DNA from: Alphaproteobacteria bacterium
GTDB lineage: Bacteria; Pseudomonadota; Alphaproteobacteria; UBA828
DNA length: 8,540 bases
Direction: 5' to 3'
Assembly (NCBI GenBank): GCA_029937205.1
Contig: JAPYQV010000095.1
Span: 1 to 8,540 of the forward strand
Position numbers and translations under genes: made by a program. Shown here piece after piece: positions 1 through 5,624 of this stretch; within the stretch, counting starts at the first letter, position 1; every line of letters begins with the position of its first letter. The notes below the pieces were generated by a model. The model did no database searches and had not been told where the DNA came from. It saw only the letters and a program-made list of their open reading frames with translations.

Positions 1-2
1 CT

Positions 3-122
3 GGAATCAAAGTTGGCATGCTGCCTGATCTGGATCACGATCGAATTCTGGCGACGCCGATGTTATTCCTAAAAAAAAATGTTCGCCTGAACCCCAAGGA
101 TGTGAAGGAAGTGAGTATTTGA
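3..122 (+). CDS. Possible C-terminal end of an unrecognised protein (5' end outside window)
   Basis: The third forward frame is open from the window edge to a TGA at 120-122 and would encode 39 residues, beginning GIKVGMLPDLDHDRILATP and ending KDVKEVSI. The other two plus-strand frames close by position 72, so this is the only frame that could continue a gene from the left. I do not recognise the family. The composition is less GC-rich than the downstream genes, and a run of nine A at 71-79 lies inside the frame, so a sequencing or slippage frameshift would change the reading. It ends 62 nt before the acyl-CoA dehydrogenase, so it need not share that operon. A short open frame at a window edge can also be chance, hence the low confidence. 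Confidence 0.35.
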   Translation, partial: GIKVGMLPDLDHDRILATPMLFLKKNVRLNPKDVKEVSI

Positions 123-184
123 TATGGGATACTGGAAACTGTTCCCAATTTACTCCGTTACCGTCGAGTGAAAGACACCGATAG

Positions 185-1369
185 ATGACAAATAACGTCG
201 AAACGGTCATCGACCTGTCGCACAATTACGAAGACCTGCGCGAGCCGGTGCGGGCACTCTGTGCCAAATTCCCCGGCGAATATTGGCGCGCCAAGGACCG
301 CGAGCGCGAATATCCGGCTGAGTTCGTGCAGGAATTGACCGATGCCGGCTTCCTCGCCGCGATGATCCCCGAGCAATATGGCGGCAGCGGTCTCGGTGTT
401 GGCGCGGGTGCGGCCATTCTCGAGGAAATCCATGCTTCGGGCTGCAATGGCGGCGCCAGCCATGCCCAGATGTACACCATGGGCACGGTGCTCAGGCACG
501 GCTCGGACGAGCAAAAGGAAAAGTACCTGCCGCGGGTGGCGAGCGGTGAATTACGCCTGCAGGCGTTCGGCGTGACCGAGCCCGGCACCGGCTCCGACAC
601 CACCCAGCTCCGCACCTTCGCCGAAAAGAAGGGCAATGACGCCTATGTGGTGAACGGCCAGAAGGTGTGGATATCGCGCGCCCTGCAATCCGATCTCCTG
701 CTGCTGCTCGCCCGCACAACGCCCAAGGAAGACTGTAAAAAGCGCTCCGACGGTCTTTCGGTATTTCTCGTCGAGCTCGACAAGGCGGTCGGCAACGGCC
801 TCGAAATCCGCCCCATCCGCACCATGGTCAATCATTCCACCAACGAGCTGTTCTTCGACAATCTGGAGATTCCGGCGTCCAGCCTGATCGGTGAGGAGGG
901 CAAGGGCTTCCGCTATATCCTCGACGGCATGAATGCCGAGCGCATTCTGATCTCCGGCGAATGCCTCGGTGACGCACGCTGGTTTATCGAAAAAGCCAGC
1001 GCCTACGCTTCCGAGCGCGTGGTCTTCGATCGCCCGATCGGCGCCAATCAGGGGGTTCAGTTTCCCATCGCCAAATCTTACGCAAACGCCCAGGCCGCTG
1101 ACCTGATGACGCGCAAGGCGGCCGCTATGTTCGACGCCGGCATCGCCTGCGGCGCGGAAGCCAACATGGCCAAGCTGCTCGCGTCGGAAGCTTCGTGGGA
1201 AGCGGCGGATGTCTGCATGCAAACCTTCGGCGGCTTCGGTTTCGCCGAGGAATATGACGTTGAGCGCAAATTTCGCGAGACCCGCCTCTACCGCACCGCG
1301 CCGATATCGACCAACATGATTCTCGCTTTTCTCGGCCAGCATGTGCTCGGCATGCCGCGCTCTTACTGA
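185..1369 (+). CDS. Acyl-CoA dehydrogenase, FAD-dependent
   Basis: Predicted soluble flavoenzyme of 394 residues, the normal family length, introducing an alpha-beta double bond into an acyl-CoA thioester and passing electrons to electron-transfer flavoprotein. The N-terminal helical domain (about 10-125) contains IPEQYGGSGLG (61-71). The middle beta domain has the signature FGVTEPGTGSD (128-138) and VNGQKVWIS (156-164). The C-terminal helical domain includes RPIGANQGVQFPIA (283-296) and MQTFGGFGFAEEY (345-357). The position equivalent to the C-terminal catalytic Glu376 of medium-chain enzymes reads P373 (RLYRTAPIS). E252 in NAERIL matches the helix-G glutamate used by isovaleryl-CoA and long-chain enzymes and is the likely catalytic base. 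The start is fixed by an in-frame TAG directly before the ATG; the ribosome binding site is weak. It is first in a three-gene operon with a CoA-transferase and a hydratase. Substrate is not determined. Confidence 0.95.
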   Translation: MTNNVETVIDLSHNYEDLREPVRALCAKFPGEYWRAKDREREYPAEFVQELTDAGFLAAMIPEQYGGSGLGVGAGAAILEEIHASGCNGGASHAQMYTMGTVLRHGSDEQKEKYLPRVASGELRLQAFGVTEPGTGSDTTQLRTFAEKKGNDAYVVNGQKVWISRALQSDLLLLLARTTPKEDCKKRSDGLSVFLVELDKAVGNGLEIRPIRTMVNHSTNELFFDNLEIPASSLIGEEGKGFRYILDGMNAERILISGECLGDARWFIEKASAYASERVVFDRPIGANQGVQFPIAKSYANAQAADLMTRKAAAMFDAGIACGAEANMAKLLASEASWEAADVCMQTFGGFGFAEEYDVERKFRETRLYRTAPISTNMILAFLGQHVLGMPRSY

Positions 1370-1382
1370 GCGGAAATAGGTT

Positions 1383-2513
1383 TTGGCCACCCGCTTGCAG
1401 GATGTGCTTGTCGTCTCCGTCGAGCAGGCGGTGGCGGCACCCTTTGCCACCGCGCGCCTGGCCGATGCCGGCGCGCGGGTGATCAAGATTGAGCGCCCCG
1501 AGGGCGATTTCGCCCGCGCCTATGATAAACATGTGCACGGCGAGTGCTCGTGGTTTGTTTGGCTCAATCGTGGCAAGCAATCCGTCGTGCTTGATTTCAA
1601 GCAGGCCGAAGACGCCGCCTTTCTCCATCGCCTGATTTCGCGCGCCGATGTCTTCGTACAAAATTTGGCGCCGGGCGCGGCGGCGCGCGCCGGCTTTGCA
1701 TCGAACGAATTGCGCGCCGCGCATCCGCGCCTGATCACCTGCGATATCAACGGCTACGGCGAGACCGGGCCATACCGCGACATGAAAGCCTATGATTTTC
1801 TCGTGCAGTGCGAGGCCGGCATCGCGGCAGTAACCGGCACCCCCGATGAACCGGCGCGGGTCGGCGTCTCGGCCTGCGATATCGGCGCCGGGCTCAATGC
1901 CCATGGCGCCATTCTGGAAGCGCTCTATGCGCGCGGCCAAAGCGGCGCAGGCGACGGTATCGCGATTTCGTTGTTCGATGGCATGGCCGATTGGATGAAC
2001 GTGCCGCTGATGCATCATCTGCATGGCACCGGCGCACCGAAGCGGAGCGGCCTCAGCCACGCCATGATCGCGCCCTACGGCGCCTATCCGGTGGGCATCG
2101 GCGGGCGCATCGTTATCGCCATTCAAAATGAGCGCGAATGGGCGCGCTTTTGCGACCAAGTGCTTGGCGATGCGGCTTTGGCGGAGGATTCGCGTTTTTG
2201 CAGCAATGCGCTCAGAGTCGCCAATCGCGGCGAGATGGATGCGCTGATCGCCGCCGTGTTCGCGCCGCATGACGCGGAATCGCTGAGCGCGCTTCTGTTC
2301 GAGGCCGGCATTGCTTTCGGCCGTCTCAACGAGGTGGCCGATTTGGCCAGCCACGCGCAATTGCGCCGTTTGACCGTGGCGAGCCCAACCGGTCCGGTGG
2401 AGATCATCGCCCCGCCGGCACAATTCGCCAGCGATAGCGGCGGACTTGGCCCGGTGCCGGCGTTGGGCGAACATACCGACGCGGTCCGCGCCGAATTCGC
2501 GGACGCCGGATAG
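1383..2513 (+). CDS. Class III CoA-transferase, CaiB/BaiF family
   Basis: Predicted cytoplasmic CoA-transferase of 376 residues, moving CoA from a donor thioester to a free carboxylic acid. Family III enzymes such as formyl-CoA transferase and CaiB act through an aspartyl-CoA mixed anhydride. The likely catalytic residue is D166 in GVSACDIGAG. Other family marks are the N-terminal Rossmann-like segment with ARLADAGARVIKIERPEGDFAR (24-45), LNRGKQSVVLDF (61-72), CDINGYGETGPY (120-131) and YDFLVQCEAGI (137-147). The start is TTG, 13 nt after the dehydrogenase stop. Only a weak GGAAATAGG-like ribosome binding site precedes it, but the protein begins at the usual place for the family and no better start lies nearby. 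Placement between an acyl-CoA dehydrogenase and a hydratase suggests it activates the acid those enzymes process. The acid could be a C5 dicarboxylate such as mesaconate or itaconate, which is inference from the hydratase type. Confidence 0.93.
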   Translation: MATRLQDVLVVSVEQAVAAPFATARLADAGARVIKIERPEGDFARAYDKHVHGECSWFVWLNRGKQSVVLDFKQAEDAAFLHRLISRADVFVQNLAPGAAARAGFASNELRAAHPRLITCDINGYGETGPYRDMKAYDFLVQCEAGIAAVTGTPDEPARVGVSACDIGAGLNAHGAILEALYARGQSGAGDGIAISLFDGMADWMNVPLMHHLHGTGAPKRSGLSHAMIAPYGAYPVGIGGRIVIAIQNEREWARFCDQVLGDAALAEDSRFCSNALRVANRGEMDALIAAVFAPHDAESLSALLFEAGIAFGRLNEVADLASHAQLRRLTVASPTGPVEIIAPPAQFASDSGGLGPVPALGEHTDAVRAEFADAG

Positions 2514-2516
2514 AGT

Positions 2517-2523
2517 GGAGGAG
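2517..2523 (+). promoter_or_regulatory. Strong Shine-Dalgarno that sets the hydratase start
   Basis: The sequence GGAGGAG lies 6 nt before a GTG at 2530 and is the best ribosome binding site in this operon. It decides the start of the third gene. The open frame extends upstream to an ATG at 2446, but that would overlap the CoA-transferase by 68 nt and add 28 residues that look like a shadow of it. Confidence 0.8.
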
Positions 2524-2529
2524 ACCGCA

Positions 2530-3387
2530 GTGAGCGATGATCTGGAAGAATTAGAAAGTTGGGTGGGAAAATCGCGCGAGCAAAGTGATCGCATCGATGC
2601 TGTTTTGCTGGCCGGCATGAGTGCGACGCTCGATCGCGACGACCCAGCGCCGCGGAACGGCGATCCGTTACCGCCGTGCTGGCACTGGATGTATTTCCGC
2701 GATGGCACAAGGCAATCCAAGCTCGGCCTGGATGGCCACCCGGAACAGCCGGCGCTGATGCCGCCCTCGGCATTGCCGCGCCGCATGTGGGCCGGTAGCC
2801 GGATCAGATTTCTGGCACCGCTGCGGGTCGGCGACACGGCGCGTAAATGCTCGGAAATCGAGAACATCACGCCCAAGAGCGGCAAAAGCGGCGAACTGCT
2901 ATTCATCAATCTTCGCCACACGATCTTGAATGGCGCGGATGAAGTGGTCATCGAAGAGGAACAGAATATCGTTTACCGGGAAGCGGCAAAGCCAGGTGAG
3001 GCGCCGCCGGCGCCGCGCCCGGCGCCGGTAGAGGCGGTTTGGCGGCGCGACCTGCAGCCTGATCCAGTATTGCTGTTCCGCTACTCGGCGCAGACGTTTA
3101 ATCCGCACCGTATTCATTATGACCGAGAATATTGTCTGCGCGAGGAAGGCTATCCGGGGCTGGTGGTGCATGGCCCGCTGATCGCCACATTGATGGTCGA
3201 CCTCTGCCGGCGCAGCCGCCCGGAAGCTGAAATCGCGGAATTCTCATTCCGTGCCCTGGCGCCTCTGTTCGATACCCACGCCATGATGCTCGGCGCCGCA
3301 CCCGGTGAAGCGGGGGCAAACACCGCTGTTTGGGCGGCAGACGACAAAGGCGGTCTCGCCAGCCAAGGCGAGGTAAAATTCGCTTAA
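2530..3387 (+). CDS. MaoC-like acyl-CoA hydratase (itaconyl-/mesaconyl-C4-CoA hydratase type, double hotdog)
   Basis: Predicted soluble enoyl-CoA hydratase of 285 residues starting at GTG 2530. The N-terminal half (about 1-150) fits a FAS1-like dehydratase/MaoC N-terminal hotdog, with RMWAGSRIRFLAPLRVGD at 85-102. The C-terminal half is the catalytic hotdog, with FNPHRIHYDREY at 190-201 and GYPGLVVHGPL at 207-217. Compared with the classic MaoC motif (G-D-x-N-P-I-H) the active-site loop has the N-x-H-R-I-H-Y-D form, as in mesaconyl-C4-CoA and itaconyl-CoA hydratases and fungal HTD2. N191, H193 and H196 are the likely active-site residues. It is 16 nt downstream of the CoA-transferase and closes the operon. 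Family knowledge favours hydration of a branched unsaturated C5 dicarboxyl-CoA, but other enoyl-CoA substrates are possible and no lyase gene is visible to complete an itaconate pathway. Confidence 0.85.
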   Translation: MSDDLEELESWVGKSREQSDRIDAVLLAGMSATLDRDDPAPRNGDPLPPCWHWMYFRDGTRQSKLGLDGHPEQPALMPPSALPRRMWAGSRIRFLAPLRVGDTARKCSEIENITPKSGKSGELLFINLRHTILNGADEVVIEEEQNIVYREAAKPGEAPPAPRPAPVEAVWRRDLQPDPVLLFRYSAQTFNPHRIHYDREYCLREEGYPGLVVHGPLIATLMVDLCRRSRPEAEIAEFSFRALAPLFDTHAMMLGAAPGEAGANTAVWAADDKGGLASQGEVKFA

Positions 3388-3403
3388 ATTAGGATCGGGC
3401 GGC

Positions 3404-3628
3404 TTATTTGATGCCGAAGTCGGCGAAGCGCTTGTTGAAGCGCGAGACCTGGCCGGCGGTATCGACCAAGCGCTGGTCGCCGCCGGTCCATACCGGGTGC
3501 GACAAGGGGTCGACGTCGAGGGTCATGGTGTCGCCCTCTTTGCCCCAGGTCGAGCGGGTCTGGAATGTGCTGCCGTCGGTGCGCACGACAGTGATATCGT
3601 GATAGTCGGGATGGATTTCTTTTTTCAT
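3404..3628 (-). CDS. rpmE: 50S ribosomal protein L31 (cysteine-free form)
   Basis: Encodes 74 residues, the expected length for L31, a large-subunit protein at the 30S-50S interface near the central protuberance. The sequence begins [20 protein letters not shown]. It contains [18 protein letters not shown] (25-42), the conserved SHPVWTGG block (43-50) and VSRFNKRF (61-68). There is no cysteine, so the zinc-binding CxxC arrangement of C+ L31 proteins is absent; this is common in Alphaproteobacteria. The ATG at 3626-3628 is chosen because it gives the canonical N-terminus and has AAGGG (minus strand, 3637-3641) 8 nt upstream. The frame is open to 3859, but that extension would cross the promoter and the repeats. 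It is convergent with the hydratase gene (16-nt gap) and divergent from the ABC exporter. Confidence 0.97.
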   Translation of the reverse strand: MKKEIHPDYHDITVVRTDGSTFQTRSTWGKEGDTMTLDVDPLSHPVWTGGDQRLVDTAGQVSRFNKRFADFGIK

Positions 3629-3654
3629 GGCCTCGGCCCTTCGATGAGGGCGCT

Positions 3655-3683
3655 TATATATATCCAAGGCCGTTTTCTGGCAA
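3655..3683 (-). promoter_or_regulatory. Predicted sigma70-type promoter of rpmE
   Basis: On the minus strand, TTGCCA (3678-3683) is followed by a 17-nt spacer and TATATA (3655-3660). Transcription would begin near 3648, giving a leader of about 20 nt that holds the AAGGG ribosome binding site. Both hexamers are close to consensus and the spacing is ideal, which suits a highly expressed ribosomal protein gene. Inference from sequence only. Confidence 0.7.
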
Positions 3684-3731
3684 GTCCTGTTGTTGTTGGC
3701 CCGCCGTGGCGTGACTGTTATACCCAATTCC

Positions 3732-3746
3732 CAGTGTGTCACACTG
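3732..3746. repeat. Perfect inverted repeat, operator-like
   Basis: CAGTGTG and CACACTG form perfect 7-bp arms around a single central T. It lies about 50 bp upstream of the rpmE -35 box and about 50 bp upstream of the ABC exporter start. Size and symmetry fit a dimeric regulator site. It overlaps the first direct repeat at 3742. No regulator is identified. Confidence 0.65.
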
Positions 3747-3765
3747 TGTTTCCCACTGTGTTTCC
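3742..3765. repeat. Two perfect tandem copies of a 12-bp unit, plus a degenerate third
   Basis: CACTGTGTTTCC occurs at 3742-3753 and again, identically, at 3754-3765. A diverged third copy (7 of 12 matches) follows at 3766-3777. Within it, GTTTC (3760-3764) and GAAAC (3772-3776) also form an inverted pair with a 7-nt spacer. The array sits in the divergent region 3629-3797, close to the exporter start. A weak TAATAAT element at 3782-3788 could be a -10 box for the exporter, but I see no convincing -35 box. The repeats may be operator sites or simply a small replication-slippage array. Confidence 0.7.
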
Positions 3766-3797
3766 CATTGTGAAACTGTTCTAATAATTGGCGGTGT

Positions 3798-5624
3798 ATG
3801 AGCATATTCGGCCCCGGCGGCGGGCAGCGCGCATCTCGCGGCGATCGGGATAAAAGCAAGAAAATCCGACAGATACGCCCGTTGTTGCGTTATGTCGGGC
3901 CGTACCCGGCGATGGTCGCGGGCGCAGTGGTGGCGTTGACGGTTTCCGCTGCCTCGGTGTTGGCCATGGGTGTCGGCCTCCGGCGGCTCATCGATGAAGG
4001 GCTCGGCGGCGACAATATTCACCTGCTGAACACGGCGCTGCTCTATTTGGTCGGCATGGTGGTACTGCTCGCGGCCAGCACGTTCTCGCGTTTTTATTGC
4101 GTTTCCTGGCTCGGAGAGCGCGTGGTGGCCGATATCCGCCGGGCCATAATGGCGCGAATATTACGCCTCAGCCCGGTCTTTTTTGAGGTCAACAAAACCG
4201 GCGAGCTGCTGTCCCGAATCACCACCGATACCACCTTGCTGCAAACCGTCATCGGCAGCCAGGCGTCTTCTGCCCTGCGCAATCTATTGCTGTTGACCGG
4301 CGGCATTGTGATGCTGTTCATCACCAGCCCGAGATTGACTGGCTTGGTGTTTATCCTGGTGCCCGTGGTGGTGGTACCGATCATTGTTCTCGGCAGGCGG
4401 GTGCGCCAGCGTTCCCGCCTCAGTCAGGATCGCATTGCCGACCTCGGCGGTCACGCGGAGGAGGCTTTGAACGCCATCCATACCGTCCAGGCGTTTGGCC
4501 AGGAAGGCAACATCGAGTCCCGCTTCGGCGAAAAAGTGGACAGCGCATTTCGCAGTGCCCTCTCGCGCGTGCGCGCGCGCGCTGTCCTCACCGCCTTCGT
4601 CATATTGTTCGTCTTCAGCGGCATCGCCTTCGTGCTGTGGCTCGGCGGGCATGACGTGCTCGATGGCCGGCTGAGCGGGGGAGAACTTTCCGCGTTCCTG
4701 TTTTTTGCCGTCGTGGTTGCCGGATCGGTCGGCTCGCTGAGCGAGGTTTACGGCGATCTGCAACATGCGGCGGGCGCGGCGGAGCGCCTGGTCGAGCTGC
4801 TGCGCGAGGAATCCGACATCGCCGCGCCGGAACATCCGGATGCCTTGCCGGAACCGCCGAAAGGCGCCGTTGCTTTGCAGCAGGTCACCTTCAGATATCC
4901 CTCTCGACCGGACGAGCCGGCGCTGGACGCCTACACGCTGACTGTCGCCCCGGGCGAGCATGTGGCGTTGGTCGGGCCGTCCGGTGCGGGCAAGACAACC
5001 GTCTTCAATCTGTTGCTGCGCTTTTACGATCCCGATCAGGGAGACGTTCAGGTCGACGGCATGGATTTGCGCCGCGTTCGGCCTGAAGACGCGCGCACAC
5101 GCTTTGGTTTGGTGCCGCAAGAACCGGTCATTTTCGCCGCCGACGCGTGGGAAAATATCCGTTTCGGACGGCCCGACGCGGACAATCAGGCGGTTCGTGC
5201 GGCAGCGCGTGCGGCCGGCGCCGAGGCCTTCCTGGATGCGCTGCCGGAGGGCTTCGCCACTTTCCTCGGCGAAAAGGGTATGCGCCTTTCCGGCGGCCAG
5301 AAGCAGCGCCTGGCGATTGCCCGGGCGATCCTGCGCAATCCGGCGATTCTGCTACTTGATGAGGCGACCAGCGCGCTGGACGCCGAAAGTGAGCGTGCCG
5401 TGCAGGAGGCGCTCGAAACCCTGATGGCGGGTCGCACCACTTTGGTTATTGCCCATCGCCTCGCCACCGTCCAAAAGGCTGACCGAATCGTCGTGATGGA
5501 GCAAGGCCGTGTCGTCGCCGAAGGGACCCATGATTCCCTGGTCACCGAAGACGGCCTCTATGCGCGCTTGGCGGCACTTCAGTTCGAGAGTCCAGAGAAC
5601 GGCGCGCCGCTCAGCGCTGAGTGA
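3798..5624 (+). CDS. MsbA-like ABC exporter, fused permease and ATPase
   Basis: Half-transporter of 608 residues, the normal length for this class, acting as a dimer in the inner membrane to export lipids, drugs or other hydrophobic compounds. Six hydrophobic helices lie near 38-60, 76-97, 160-176, 180-199, 263-284 and 297-315. The nucleotide-binding domain follows from about 355 with all motifs intact: A-loop Y367, Walker A GPSGAGKT (393-400), Q-loop Q441, signature LSGGQ (497-501), Walker B ILLLDE (517-522, catalytic E522), D-loop SALD and switch H553. It most resembles the MsbA-related permease/ATP-binding proteins of Alphaproteobacteria, not a type I secretion ATPase, since no peptidase-like N-terminal domain is present. 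The ATG has only a weak GGCGG ahead of it, but the N-terminus has the expected length. It is divergent from rpmE and its last 14 bp overlap the convergent OmpA-like gene. Substrate is unknown. Confidence 0.95.
   Translation: MSIFGPGGGQRASRGDRDKSKKIRQIRPLLRYVGPYPAMVAGAVVALTVSAASVLAMGVGLRRLIDEGLGGDNIHLLNTALLYLVGMVVLLAASTFSRFYCVSWLGERVVADIRRAIMARILRLSPVFFEVNKTGELLSRITTDTTLLQTVIGSQASSALRNLLLLTGGIVMLFITSPRLTGLVFILVPVVVVPIIVLGRRVRQRSRLSQDRIADLGGHAEEALNAIHTVQAFGQEGNIESRFGEKVDSAFRSALSRVRARAVLTAFVILFVFSGIAFVLWLGGHDVLDGRLSGGELSAFLFFAVVVAGSVGSLSEVYGDLQHAAGAAERLVELLREESDIAAPEHPDALPEPPKGAVALQQVTFRYPSRPDEPALDAYTLTVAPGEHVALVGPSGAGKTTVFNLLLRFYDPDQGDVQVDGMDLRRVRPEDARTRFGLVPQEPVIFAADAWENIRFGRPDADNQAVRAAARAAGAEAFLDALPEGFATFLGEKGMRLSGGQKQRLAIARAILRNPAILLLDEATSALDAESERAVQEALETLMAGRTTLVIAHRLATVQKADRIVVMEQGRVVAEGTHDSLVTEDGLYARLAALQFESPENGAPLSAE

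Noticed and set aside
2446..2529. Longer version of the hydratase starting at ATG 2446
   Set aside because: It overlaps the CoA-transferase end, its extra 28 residues look like a frame shadow, and it lacks the strong GGAGGAG ribosome binding site present before GTG 2530.
3428..3443. Hairpin GCGCTT-GTTG-AAGCGC as a bidirectional terminator
   Set aside because: It lies inside the rpmE coding sequence and has no T-run on either side.
3716..3722. TGTTATA as a Zur half-site controlling rpmE
   Set aside because: Only one half-site is present and there is no symmetric partner; L31 Zur control is known elsewhere but not supported here.
3629..3859. Upstream extension of rpmE on the minus strand
   Set aside because: L31 proteins begin at MKKEIHP-like sequence; the extension crosses the promoter, the repeats and the start of the divergent exporter gene.
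4564..4582. Alternating CG-rich tract as a Z-DNA or regulatory element
   Set aside because: It encodes ordinary alternating Arg/Ala residues (RVRARAV) of the exporter and is explained by GC-rich codon choice.
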